64,000 nt of DNA from Orbilia blumenaviensis (Eukaryota > Ascomycota > Orbiliomycetes > Orbiliales > Orbiliaceae). Each line of letters opens with the position of its first letter. Position 1 is the first letter of the stretch. The notes under the pieces are model-generated. The model was not told the origin of the DNA. It was given only the letters and a program-made list of their open reading frames with translations, and ran no database searches. Both the position numbers and the translations under genes were made by a program. This document shows, one piece after another, positions 23,124 to 35,881 of the stretch. The DNA is taken from positions 3,038,001 through 3,102,000 of the forward strand of contig JAVHNS010000002.1 of assembly GCA_036872755.1 (NCBI GenBank), read 5' to 3'.

Positions 23124-25917
23124 TGTCCCTGGCAAAGAGTTACATACCAGATCACCCTTGCGATATTTTAGAGCAACCGATTTTATCGCAGTTACCTATA
23201 CCGGGCACTCAACAAATTATTGTGTAACATTTATCAATCTCCAGAAGGAAAGGGAAAAAAAAAGAATTAAAACAACGAGAAGAAAAGCTCGGAAAATGCA
23301 CAAAAAGAGGTAAGCACCCCAGGGAAATAGAAGCGCCCCTTTAAACTACCCAGGCGAGGGGGGAAACCAGACGGAAAGTCCCACCGGCAAGTATTGCACC
23401 TGGGAGGACATTAGCTACAAGGTTTTTTTTTTTTTCTTGCTTGTTTGCAAACTACCACTACTGCCTGCAGAGTACCTTTGTATTCCGCCAACAGTGCACT
23501 GGATTCGATTTACCGTAGTACAGACCAGCCCGAATGCGAAGGAAAACCCACACACAACCTAGCTTTCAATGGTATGGGTCCAACTGGGGCGTCCACACAC
23601 CTCGACTGTATTCCGGGATTCTGAGTCCCGTTCGTCTGATATGCCCTGGCAAATTTGCTCTGTGAACTAACGTTTGGGAATTCCGATATACCTAACCCTT
23701 ACATACTCTTACCTAGTACTCTTTTTTTTCTATTTTTTTATATTTTCTTCTCTTGGGTCTTCTGCTTTGCAGCCACTAAAAACACGACTTAGTCGAGCCT
23801 TTAGCGGTGCACCACCGCACACAGGAGAGGGAAATCCATGATTCTACCGGGTATGATGGAGACCTACGAGCCATGCCCTTTAGTCAGGAAGTTTTTTTTT
23901 TTTCCCTCTGCGTCCTTTTTTTTTTTTTTTTTCTTATTTTCTTTTCTTCTAGCGTATGCTATACCTTTCTGCATGGCTCTTGGTTTGCGAGACAGAAGTT
24001 CGATAAGACGATTCGGGCATAACAACAGATTTCCACAAAAGGGCCTGGGTATATCGGTATGGCCAAATCTCCCGTAGGTATTGATATTACTACATGGATA
24101 CGTACATGTACGTAGGATTCTGTGGTTCAAACGGCATATAGATACGATACGATACGATAGCAGCACCTTCGTCCTGCAGGTAAGTGGATTATGCTTCGCG
24201 TCATCATCCTATCCACATCTATATATTTCCCTCTGGTTCCTTCATATTTGTCCCAGGACCTCTGAATACACTGGGCCGTGATTTCGTATTTTCGACATGT
24301 GAGCTTGTCGAAACCTTGAAGGCCTTTAAGGCAGTAAACCGAAAAGAAAAAACAGAGAGCTCTTGCCCCGGTGTGTGTTTATTCGCTACTGCAAAGGGTC
24401 CTTATGCTCCCCAGACGAATGGCACACCACAGGCACGCAACCAAGGAACCAACCCGGGTGCGTCCAGTTGTGATTATTTGTTCATGGACGGATCACAGAA
24501 TGAGCCGCCTCGTTTCTCTCTACCAAACACTGGCAAGGGAGTAAGGCCCTGGTTTAGTCATATTGAGGTGCGTATTCTCTGATATATTCCTGCTAACTCT
24601 TGCTATTTTATCAGCGGGGAAGGGGGTTCTCCGCGGTAATATCATATTTTTTTTTTTTTTGCAGGCATAATTTGCAAAATGGGCCTGAATCAACACCGTC
24701 GGCCAGCCCTCCTCGTCATGGAACCTTGGATTCTAGATCTCAGATATCAACCCCACACTCTTTCCATTGTACTAATACGCTGCTGCAACTTCCTGGGGTC
24801 TTCTCTGCCAGTCTTTCCTTCTTCGTCAGAAATATATCCACCTTTGGGAGTCCCTCTGCAAGCTTAGCCTGGAATCCAACGCGACCCGGCTTCTGTGAAA
24901 ATCCTCAATCCGGCTTTTTGCCTCAGTAAACGCTTCTTATTCCGATCCGAGGAGACTGCTCTAGTTAAGCGCCATTGTAAACTGGCATAGTTATTACTAT
25001 TACTATCCTGTAATATCACAAATTACTTTCCTTTCTCTTTTTGCTTTTAATTTCTTTCTTTCTTTCTTTCTTTCTTTCTTTTTTTTTTTTACCGTTTTGC
25101 CAACCTGACCTAATTCGATTCTGGAATAACTCACCTGCCATCTTATTCTTCTCCAACATCTTTTTGGGATACTCACCTTCTCAAGAGAGCGATAACTTTC
25201 TTCAAAGGGCTTCGACATTGCCGTCTCCAGCTTGCCGTACTATCTACGACTTCTAAGGTCTCCCAAATAAGATATCACAGAGCTACCGTAGCTATGTGTA
25301 GATGGGGGATGGGAGGTGGTTTCCTGTCCTAACGGCCTTGACTTCCATATACGGCCGTAAACTGTTGGTATCCCGCCAGGTTCCTTGATACTGTCGAGCT
25401 CGAAGGAAGAAGGGAAAGGAGAACCTCTAGTTTATCTATCCCGTTCACCGATAATTTGTGAGTTTAAATGTAACATTTTCTTTGAAACGGGAGGAAAAAC
25501 ATAAGCGATGGATGTTCCTTTTTTTTCCATAACCACCGACGTTTTTTGTCCTTTCGAGAGGTATTTTTTTTAGGGGCGTGGAAAGCAAATAATAAGAAAT
25601 ACACTTCCTTCTATGTCCATTACTAGTTCGATAGGAGGTAAGAAGATATAAACAGAGACGCTAACATTACATCAAAGTCGTGCAGACCATTTCTTCCCCT
25701 CAAAGCCTTCTTTACAAGTAAATTTTATTTTGGAAAAACCCAAGCAAGCGCCGCCACCACCGGAATGCCGAGGAAAACAAAAAAAATAAAAGGGAAAAGG
25801 GAAAGGGGAATGGGAAATGGGAAGAGACAAAGGGAAAAAAATAATAAAATAAAAGAAGATCGATATAAAGCACAAAACAAGCTCTTCCGTGTCCAGCTTC
25901 ATACCCGGAGCCATCGT
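20542..25917. other. 5.4 kb gene-poor region downstream of the WOPR gene
   Basis: No reading frame here resembles a known family. It is full of low-complexity tracts: an A run at about 21006-21030, T runs at about 21791-21826 and 21829-21842, a T/A switch with a very long A run at about 23059-23120, CTTT repeats at 25055-25080, and (GATAC)n at 24145-24160. The longest frames (132 and 169 codons at 24184 and 22718) run through homopolymers and look non-coding. The 3' untranslated region of the WOPR gene must lie at the right end. Non-coding transcripts cannot be excluded. Confidence 0.5.
23071..23120. repeat. long poly(A) tract
   Basis: A run of T switches to about 49 uninterrupted A, the longest homopolymer in the window. 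No retroelement-like sequence is recognisable on either side. Confidence 0.85.
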
Positions 25918-27357
25918 TTACTGACCGGGCCACTGTGACGGAGGATAGTGATGGAGGACGTCTTCATCATTCACTGCACCTGTCCTTTGCCCTGGTGCTG
26001 ACTGGGGCGAGGATGTCCAACCAACGAAATTCTCCTGAGGAAACCGACTTCGATCTTGCATTTGCTGTGGTCCAGGCTGAGGACTATGAGTGCCATACAT
26101 TGGTTGAGTCCAAGCGGTCGAAGAAGCTGAACTATAGTTGGAAGCAGCCGGGCTCGGAACCATTGGACGGTCATAGTGGGTCGCCCCGACAGTTGAATAG
26201 GTGGATCGATACGGTGCGCTCCCAGACAATGCACTCGTGTTGAGAGGAGAAGACTGAAACCCGGAATAAGGGCTGCCAGACCAACTTTGCGAAGTGATGG
26301 TTTCGGTTTGAGCGGGAAGCGAGAGTGGTGCACTGACGGGAGCACTACTTAGACTTGTCGTGTATGGTTGATAAGGTGGGTGGTACCTAGGGTTGGGGTT
26401 TCCATGGCCTATATCATAATCCTCCACCTTCAACGGATCTGTTTGATGCCCGAGTTCTCCAGGATACCCATGAGGACTGCCTGTTGGAGGGAAATAGTTG
26501 ACCTGAGATTGCATATAACTATAGTCTGATGGACCACCTGGGAAGCTACTAGGAAGGAAGGCGTGTGGATGGTGGGGATCATGTCGACTATACGACCCAA
26601 TTTTCGAAGGAGAACCATCGTCGTCCTCGTCTGTCTGCGCCTCGAACATAGCATCTGCCCCATCGTCGATAAAAGAAGGCCTCCTGGAAACATCCGACGT
26701 CGGCTGTCTGAGGGATGAAGAAATGAAAAGAGTACTACGTGGTCGGATATGATTATAAGTAGATATCTCAGTCGGCCTGGCGAGTCGATTATCCAGGACA
26801 TCCTGAGGAATATAGTAGGAAATTAAGTGGAACTGCCGGTTGTTCTCATCCTGTATACTGATTGTCTTCTTGACCAGGCCGTTTGTCTTAAAGTCGTACG
26901 AATCGATTAGGGAGCCAACTAGGGACCGATCAGAGTCACCCGGAGGGCCTGCTCTTGCTGGATCCAATCCCATTGGGTGAAACTGCTGAGGAGAGTCGTC
27001 CATATGGTCGGCATTTGGAGGCCTCCTGGACTTTGTGGTGTTCTTCCTCTGAGCTCTCTTCTTCTGTCCTGGAGGAAACGGTCGCGATAGCTCTCTATAT
27101 AGTAGGAAGTTCCCTAGTATCCTACTTGGACTCCAGTGCACTCCGTCGGTCCACCGTTTTATACCAGTATCAGTGTGTTCGAAGACAAAGACATTCCCCG
27201 ACTGGACAGCAGAAGCCCTCTCCCTATCCTGTGCTCGCCTTTGCACGGTAAACAGCTGCCTCTGCAATATAAGTTCCACAATCACCAAAGCATCCTCGTT
27301 CGTTTGACAGAAAACATTAGATATAGTTGGCTGGATCAGAGATCCGGTTGAAGACAT
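25918..27357 (-). CDS. WOPR-domain transcription factor (Gti1/Pac2 family; Wor1/Ryp1/Sge1 type)
   Basis: An intronless 479-residue DNA-binding regulator. The family controls morphological switching, pathogenicity and sporulation in fungi. The first WOPR half is at about residues 13-95: NEDALVIVELILQRQLFTV, RRAQDRERASAVQSGNVFVF, then the signature GIKRWTDGVHWSPSRILGNF and LLYRELSRPFPPGQKKRA. The last of these matches the Wor1/Ryp1/Sge1 branch better than Pac2. A basic stretch (KKRAQRKNTTKSRR) may be a nuclear signal. The second half is at about 150-200: SYDFKTNGLVKKTISI and FHLISYYIPQDVLDNRLARPTE. The remaining about 270 residues are Ser/Pro/Tyr/Gln-rich and probably disordered, as usual. TTATATAAAT at about 27457-27467 lies about 100 bases upstream and could be the core promoter. 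The gene is isolated from its neighbours by large empty regions on both sides. Confidence 0.92.
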   Translation of the reverse strand: MSSTGSLIQPTISNVFCQTNEDALVIVELILQRQLFTVQRRAQDRERASAVQSGNVFVFEHTDTGIKRWTDGVHWSPSRILGNFLLYRELSRPFPPGQKKRAQRKNTTKSRRPPNADHMDDSPQQFHPMGLDPARAGPPGDSDRSLVGSLIDSYDFKTNGLVKKTISIQDENNRQFHLISYYIPQDVLDNRLARPTEISTYNHIRPRSTLFISSSLRQPTSDVSRRPSFIDDGADAMFEAQTDEDDDGSPSKIGSYSRHDPHHPHAFLPSSFPGGPSDYSYMQSQVNYFPPTGSPHGYPGELGHQTDPLKVEDYDIGHGNPNPRYHPPYQPYTTSLSSAPVSAPLSLPAQTETITSQSWSGSPYSGFQSSPLNTSALSGSAPYRSTYSTVGATHYDRPMVPSPAASNYSSASSTAWTQPMYGTHSPQPGPQQMQDRSRFPQENFVGWTSSPQSAPGQRTGAVNDEDVLHHYPPSQWPGQ

Positions 27358-28179
27358 TTTGGGTGGTTGACGGCTACTAGCACGTCTATCGGTTTGAAGT
27401 TAGTCGACGATGGTGAAATTGGTTAAGCTGATAACTGTGAGCCTGTGGAGCGTCGAATTTATATAAGGGACTGTTACGGACTAATAGGAAGGGCCCGGTG
27501 GTGGGGAGACGTCAGTAAAGAAAGCAAGGCGACCCCCGGTTATCAACGTCACCGTCGCTGCAAAGACCATCACTCACGTTTACACCAGCAACCTATCAGG
27601 CCCGGGCACGCACTAGCACTAGCACTAACACTAGTACTGGATTCTCGACCGAGCTTAGACGGCATCTATCGTCCCTCAGGGTTAAGGATTTCGACGACTT
27701 TATCGGCTGGTCAAGCTATTTCCCCTCTTCTCACTTGCTCTTCTGCTCTTCACAAAGGCGGGACCTCTTTAGCAATACAATATACCGAAATCAACGTGGC
27801 AGCCCAAAGGTCCTTGCGCAAGGATACTCGTGGAAAACACGCACCCAAATGGACGTGCGTGCGTCTGCGGCCCTTGAGCAGATAAGAGTTAGAATCGGAT
27901 TCGGTGGCCACGCTGCTCACGGCCTTGCAACGCGATGAATATATCGCACACGAGCGTGTTCTTGCTGATTTCTAGAAACCTCGGAACAAGACCTCTGATA
28001 TCCCGATACCTGTTATCCTTGGGTAGGTGGTTGGAGCTTGAATTCCTTTTGATGATACTTTCGGTTTGACGTCTCGCTGAATCTCCCTCCTGGTGATAGA
28101 CTCGAAGTTATAGTTTCTCCTTCAGGTAGGCCTACCAAGCGAAAAAAACAGGTACTGCCCTCTAGGGAAAGGTAAGAAG

Positions 28180-28211
<32 letters not shown>

Positions 28212-31200
28212 TCGGATCCCCACTCCGGCTCAGAATAAGCTTCCGACTTTGACACTATGAGGTGCTTCCGCAATACGCCTAAAACTCTTTCCGCGTTCGT
28301 CCCTTTCGATAGTTTTCAGCTATCTTGATGTCTCCCGACTGCCCACTATTTTCTTGAGGGAGGGGCCGAGGCACAGTTCCGAATCGAGAAAAAAAAAAAC
28401 CTGGATCTCCAAAAATAATCAGGTCTTGGACCCTCTGCAGCCTGATATCCTCCGAAGGCTGCGTGAGATCGAAAGGGAGAGAAACGTGGGATAAATTAAG
28501 TTCCTTCTTCGTTGGAAAAGGAAAAGGAAATTGACGGGTTCAGTTATACAACTAAGGGTGGCTAGCAGCGGAGTCAGCTATCTTCCACTATAGGGAACTT
28601 GGTACAGGCGGGTCAATGGGCATGCTGGGTCCCGTAGTTGCTTCTGCAGTACGGGTATTGACGAAAATACAGAACTGGCAATTGACTGGAAACATCGGCG
28701 TCTGCGGTAGCACAGCTTGCATGTGTTCATGTTGCGTGTGGTTGGGGGAAGATACGCACATGTGCAAGAAGAAGGACGTGAAATGAGCGTGGGAGTGTAT
28801 GACAGACCTCTCCTATGGGAATATCAAACAACGGTGTAGAAGCTACCTCGCCTTCCTTCTCCTCTTGAGTCAAAGAGACAGGCGCGTGGCTACACAAAGC
28901 TAGGGGAGACGTCCACGCTCGAGTGGTTACAGGAGGAGACTGGAGAACTCAAAAGGAAGGAGTACCACGCATATAAGCGACTAGTAGCTTGATGAAAGCA
29001 ACCACGATGCAATGCCGACCTCAACCCATAAACTTTCGCTGCCCCACATCCAAACAAGGCCTCGACAGAACCTCCAAAGGGAATAAAGGAGCGCCCACGG
29101 ACAGGTCTGAAGCGTTCCGGGGAGGGAATAAGGCGGGGGGCGTGGTATGAAGAACCATGCGATGTGGTTCTGGAAGGATGGTATATGCTAGGCTAATTTT
29201 TGGTGATACTCAAGAGGACTTACATGGAATCGCTACGGTAATTATTATTTATTTTTTTCTTTTTTGTTTTGTTCTTCGGTTTTATATTCTACTCGAAAAA
29301 TCCTTTTAGGTCTCTTTGAAGGGGAGCTTCGACAGCGGTGCAGTAGTGCGACTATACAGCTCTGGTGGACCGGGCAAGAAATCAATCTGGGTAATTAGAC
29401 CGTCGTCACAGAGTGATTTGCCGGCCGCAATGCAGCTGCAGTCTCGTGCTGCAGCTGGGGTCGAAGATCGGAAAAAGAAAGTGCTGTATAAAATTGAGGA
29501 TGTCGAAACTATTGCATGGCGACAGCTAATATCCGCCAGATTTTGATGTTCGGGTCGCCAACCACAAATCGAATGTTCGATTTGTGTTTTATCAGTGATG
29601 GAAGCGGGTTTATTCAATGCGGCTAGATAAAAAAAAAAACACGCGACTAAGCTTGTTTGACTGTCGGAGAGGGCCAGCGCCGATTGATTGGAGGTTGAGG
29701 GCAGAAGTCCCGCCAGACGGTACACAGTAAGTAATATTTTCAAATCGGGTTCTATTCCCACCGTACATATGAGAACCTTTTGTCTTGGGGCTTCCAGCTT
29801 TGGCTGAGCGAAAGTATAGATTGACTTACCCAACCAAGTACTGTTGGAGCTCCGGGGGCATTAGTACCATTTGAGAAACAGAAGCAGGAAAATGGAAATG
29901 GCAAAGCAATGAAGAAGGAAAAAAAAAAAAAAAAAAAAGGGAAGGAAAAGAAAAGAAAGGAAGAGGTGACCGCTGCCTACATACTCCCGCTGCCATTGAA
30001 AACGTCCCTAGTGAAAATCCCTAGTTAACAGTTCTTTTATACGTCTGTACATACCGCTAACTTCTACTCGGCTTGGATGTAGCTAGCCCACAATCAAAGA
30101 CTGCTAGGTAAAGAGCCATCAAAATCGTGTCCCCTTTTCCCTTCTTTCTTTCTTTTTTTTCTCGAATAATTACATTTTCTGCCGCCGATTACCTTTGTCC
30201 CTGTGCAGTGTTCTCTCTCCGGCGAGCCTGGTCACCCATTACCCTGGGTCCGCACTTGCGCTGGCTGACTGTTCTCGATCAGTCAGTCCATCCATAGCTC
30301 CACTCAGCCTAACGCTTCATTCCCTATTGTTCCAAGCACCCCTTCCCTCACCTTCTTTTCCCTTCCATTTTTCTTTGTTCGACTTGTTCGACTTTTCTCC
30401 CGTTGCTAGTACATACATCACACTTACGACGCCCGCGCCCAGTAGGCCGATACCTTAACTCTTTCTTGACCTTTAATGCATATTTGCTTTTTGTCTCGGG
30501 ACCGTTCATTTCACATCTAACATGGAGACGTTCGAGACGGGCAATATGGCCTGCCACATGCTCCTCTTGCCTGGTTGATAGGGCGCATTGACAACCTCTA
30601 TTTAACTATCTCTATCTTCCTAGCAAGCAAGCTTAGGCAGCACAATTGATACGACGGGTGACGGATGGGACTCGGACACCATTAGCCCAATCCAAACTCG
30701 ACGCCAGTACCCATCTGTTTCTAGTATGTTCAACACAATAGAAAAGGATGTTAGAGGCCGAATTTACGATCACGGCTTTCAACCCTACCCGCTGATTCGA
30801 AGGGAACGGCTGTGCATGGGCACCTTCCTTTGTGCTAAATTGTTCCCTGCTCTCTCTCTCTCTCTTTTTTTTTTTTTTCCTTCTTGTGCCCGGGTCTCGG
30901 ATGAGGTTTGGTTAGAGAAAAGGAAAAAAAAAAAACACCTGCTACGGGAGAAATCTCAAAATGATGCGCATTGTTCGTTCCAGCCGCCAGTTCCATTTTC
31001 AGACAACAACCATCATTTTAACAACTTGCTTGTATCACTTGTCTTGTTTGGAAAAGGAAAAAAAAGAAATAGACCGAAATAATAATTTAAAAAAGAAGAC
31101 GGAAAAGGTGATCTTTACAACTGTAATATGGTTTAGGCTCGGACTCTATAACTCGTCGGAAAGTATGCACGGGCAAAACAGATCTTTGAAATGCAAGCCT

Positions 31201-34200
31201 TGAGCATTCCTTCCTACCGGACCAGGATCTAAATTGACGAATCAATTATGCATCCTGTAACCTAACCGGCCTGAACTGAGCGGGGTCTTGGGAAAGAAAG
31301 AGAAAATCTTCCGATGCAATCAAGCAATCCTTTCATCAATTACATCGGTTAATTCCGCGGCGAAAAATTTCTGCAGCAATTCAGTCCCCCAGGCCAGGCT
31401 AGGGCGACATCCTTACAGTGTCCTGGTCAAAACAAGGAATATCCAGTGTCTCATCTTTCGCATTCTCCACCGTCGTGCCTTAATAGGTGGCGCTTTCGCA
31501 CCACGACGCCTCCATCCCAGTGGCACCGACAAAGGGATAATTCGACCTCTGATTTGGGTCCTGTTTTGATCCCCAAGGATTGGTACCGTTATCGCTTATT
31601 CGCCGACTTTTGTAAGGTCCCACGGGCTGGATTGCCATGTGGTAATAACAGCGGAACCTATGCCTTCGATCGAGCTTCCGAACCGCTAAATGTCTCGGAG
31701 ATGAAAGGAAAACATGCCTGTATATGGTTTGATATGAATCCATCATTTCCGACATGACCAATCTCGAGCTCTACCGACAGCTCAACCGAACTCCACAGCT
31801 CACCAGACAGAACTCCACATCTCTCAGGGGCTCTTAGGTTAGCCTTGGCTCTCTGATGTCTATTTGCGTACGCAGGCAAAACGCCCTGTTGCTTGAAATT
31901 GAACCGTGGGATGACCAATTCGTAGACTCGTTTTACTGCTATTGATCCGCGATAGACCCAGTGAAACGGCCTGAGCTAGCGTGGCGACTGGAGCGAGCGG
32001 CTCGCTAATCATAATTTTCTTTCGGTAGACTTCCCTTGACCTTCTTTCTCATCTGAGGCACCCTTAAACCAGCGGACAGTTAACTAGCTTGATATTTCTG
32101 GCCTTAAAGCATTGCTCCTTCCCCTTGAGACCATAAAAACAATCTAAAGCCATGGAACTTAGCGATGCTGTAGAAAGAAGGACATACGATCCAAACTACA
32201 GAAGGATGTCGCAATCATTGCCACCAGATCACCTCGGTACCTCAAATTTTTCTGCACATTGACCGTAAGAGGACGGAACCTCGGTCTCCGCCGGTTTCGA
32301 AACCTCATGACTCATGGGTGCGATTATCTCGAGTCAGCGGAGCCTGCCGTTCCCTTTTTGTCCTTGATTCTTTCTGTAGGCGTAATATTAGATTTATCCT
32401 AGAATGGTTAGTGGCCTAGATCGATTTCGAAGAGGGCCGAGAAATCGAGAGACAGTAAAAAGTTTTGGACAGGAGCGCCGTGGTACCGATGCACTTTCCC
32501 ATGTCACAGCAAAAAAGTTTCCCCATCAGATAGCTGTTTCGTTTTGAAATTTCTTATTCTGGCCATGTGCGCGGAAAATTTGGAAGTATTCCGTGCATGT
32601 ACTATTATAGACCGAGGAATTCAAATTTGCGAAAAAATTATTATAATCCGACTGCGACCTGCTATGCTGATAAAATGAGCCGTGTAACGACATCGGATCC
32701 ATGGCACCAGTTCTATCCCTAAATACGTTCCTTCTATCTTCCTTCCCTCATTTTTTTCTTTTCTTTTCTGCCCGACACGTGCCCCACTATAGTATGGCTG
32801 TGGATGGGACCCGGCTCGAATTGGTTTCCTGCGGCTCGAATCGTGGTCATTCCAGGGTAAAGTCCGCCTAGCTAGTCCCAAGGCCGTGTATGGGCATATG
32901 AGACAACGACCAATGCATATCCTGTGAAGCTACGTTGTATTCCAAGCCGACATTCGAGGTTTCCGATACTTGCGCTTGCAATTGGCTCCACCAAGGCAAG
33001 CTCTAAAACTCTGGCTGATTTCGTATTCCAAAGCAATAGCGCGATATCATGCGTCAGCTATTGTATCAGGTGGGTGATCTTGATATTGGTAATTTCTGAC
33101 AGCATATTTGCCAATATTGCTACCTAGTCATACGACGTTAACGCGTTCCAAACCCTCGAGGTCATGCCATGAATCTGTGGTTTAAACCGTGATACATATC
33201 CCAGTGCCTGCCAGTGCAGCACTGACCAAACGGAAGATTCCATATTCCATGTCGTCTGAACCCCGGCCAACTAAAAACAGCAATATCAATGTCAAACTTC
33301 CTGGTTTGTAGTCCGATCCCTCTAATTTTTCCTGAGGTGTGTGGCAGGGCTTACCCGTTACATGTTAACTTTTTCTCTGGATCCCGAAAACTTGGGTCAG
33401 CAGCGAATAGGCCGAGCAATTTCCATTTCCACAGCGATAATTCGGTTCAGCTTGCACTTTACATGGAAGTATTACCCAAGCGAATCCCCTACCGCCCTGT
33501 CCTTGGCAGAGGACGTGGGACTTCGGGGGCCCAAACCAGATACAGGTTGAAGTCACCAGACTCCAGGCCCTCAGCAGCGCAGACCGGTACACTTGTATAC
33601 TCGGTTTAGAGTAGATGTTATATATGCAACATGGGGCACAGCCTCAGCTCAGGCTGATCTAGAAGCTCTGGTCTCTCCATTGAAAAAAAAAAAAACAGGT
33701 TAACGGCGGCTAACTTTGTGGTTCACCAATGCGATCGTGATGGCTGGGAGGAGGACCTAGGGCGAGGACGTCCGTTCGCTCGCTCCCATTTTTCGAAGTT
33801 TGATTTGCATCACACTACGAATATTCGCAAAAAGGTCGGCATCTACAATAGGCTAACGTTAACTCTACCTGTCTTAGATCAGGAGCGATTCGGCCCAGCC
33901 CTAAAGTACTGAAAACTGATTTCAATAGGTGGAATAGCACTCCGTCATGCTGGGCATGTCCAAGCAAGCGATGGCTTGCAGTTTTAGGCCCCGACTGGCA
34001 ACTCGAATCGCAATTTTTCGCGAAGGGGAACATCGTAAACCCCAAAAACCAATGCCATTCTGCAAGCCGCAACTACGGACGGGATAGTTGATTGGCTGCT
34101 TCAAAATAATCTGTGGTCTGTGAGGCCGAGCTGCAGGTTTTCTCCAGCTTTTTGTCTCTCCTCGTCGCCCTCGTCGCCAGCCACTGATCTCTCAAAGAAG

Positions 34201-35881
34201 CCAAGTAAGGTGGGGAAGGACGCTCTAGAAGCTCACATGTACGTACCGCCGGTGTCTCCGAGCACCACTAACCATGAGCGTCAGTGAACCCCCTTCAGAC
34301 TAATTAGGCATAAGCTATGATGGTGAAGCTCAGTAGCGGGTTATCTAAGGCTCGACGCTAAGATGCCTCGGTACTAGGCTCGAAACTAAAGGGCAGCGGC
34401 GGTTAACGGCTCTAAATCTTCAACAATCAACGCACATATGTACAGGAAGACTTCTCTCATCCTACCTAACAATCTGATCGAGAAGAAACATGCAAACAAT
34501 TAACAGACAGACCCAACATTCTGGCTAATTGATCGCTTTGGCATTATACTAACTGAACGATGGCAGGAGCTGAGTGATAATGTCCAACAGGAAACGTGCG
34601 CGCGTGAGGATGGATACCACATTCCAAGACAGACTCAGCATTGTATGCGGCAAGTCGCATTATACCCATCGTTTGTTGAACCTCCCAAGCTGGGAACATT
34701 CTATAGCCATAGCCTGATCATCAATCATGCATCCTGCACTGCCGACTACAGTCGGTTCCTTTTTTTATTCTTTTTTATTCTTTTTATAGTGAATTTCTAG
34801 TTTTTATCTCCGTTTCTTTCTATTTTCAACATCTCTCCATCTGGCATCAACTGCTCGCTAGATCTATACCTCAAACGACAACAGTATCAACAACGTCCAG
34901 TCCACCGGGCTTCCTTCCGCGGACATTGAACTTAGCGCCGGCCGAGATGTTTCCATTCGAAACTTCACTTACTCATCTGCTGGCAATCTAGATGAAAAAA
35001 TGAAAAAATGAAAAAAATAGAAGAAAAAATAAAAACCAAAGAAAAGGCCTCGCCATTCCAAAAGCCTTTCGTGGCACTAGTTTCTTCATCTACACGACGG
35101 GGATATGGTCCAGAAAGGCACAGCCCGTTGAGCAAATTTAACATCATCTTCGGGAGGTGCGGGGAGCGTTTTTTTCGCCTACCTCTGTGATGTGACTAAG
35201 GAGAACGACGGCGACTCGGGGGAAAGGACGAGAAACCATGACGAAACAAAAATTGTCCCCGAGAATACATCTATACGCAGACTTTTTCCTCCCCCTCTCT
35301 TTTCGGCTTTGTTCAGCCCAATATCAAGTGCAAGTGGGGGAGGCGAAAAAAAAAATAAAATAATAGAGAAAAAAATCCCTTGCATAGTATACGCCTGCAT
35401 GAGCGGCAGCTTCGCTATGAGTTCCTCTTTCTGTTTAAGATTTCCCAGCTGCCGGACGGTGGAGGTCACATCTAGATTCCTCTGGATTACGTCTTTGCAG
35501 CGTCGACACCACCTTCTAAAATACATTAACCTGCTAATATCACCCGGGTGTATATGGATCGATTTCCTCCGAGTGAGGGGCACGGTGATGATGCAACGGA
35601 CAAAAAAGGGAAACCACCAATATAAGAATTTTCTGCCTACACGCAGCTCAACGGGGGGGAACGGAAACAACCACCTAGGCCTCCTCGCCCTGGCTTTTTG
35701 CCTGCTGCTCATAACAACCGTTTTGTTTGGCTGCATAATCGAGGTGACCGTGGACCAGGTTTGTGCATGAAAAGGTAAGGACAACTCACTGAACCTTAAA
35801 TTTATTTCAGGTTAGACCGCGCTCTCCACCCCAGCTTCTTATCACCAGAAGGGAGGGTCAACGGTCGTAATCGCTGCTTAT
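27358..35881. other. 8.5 kb gene-free region upstream of the WOPR gene
   Basis: No reading frame with family resemblance was found in the 8.5 kb between the WOPR start and the TDP1 stop. Low-complexity runs include A tracts at about 28180-28208, 29918-29938 and 33680-33692, a (CACTAG)n-like stretch at 27606-27640, and T-rich pyrimidine stretches. Two overlapping antisense frames of 192 and 201 codons at 35179-35784 have no recognised homology. Large upstream regions are known for Wor1-type genes in yeast, so long-range regulatory DNA or non-coding transcripts are plausible but not shown. Confidence 0.5.
27452..27470 (-). promoter_or_regulatory. candidate TATA element of the WOPR gene
   Basis: Read on the minus strand, CCCTTATATAAATTC lies about 100 bases before the WOPR start codon. 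This is a normal distance for a fungal TATA element with a short leader. Confidence 0.45.

Noticed and set aside
22718..23227. 169-codon plus-strand frame
   Set aside because: It runs through a 49-base A tract encoding poly-Lys and has no family signal.
24184..24582. 132-codon plus-strand frame in the gene-poor block
   Set aside because: No recognisable domain, no splice partners, composition like the surrounding non-coding sequence.
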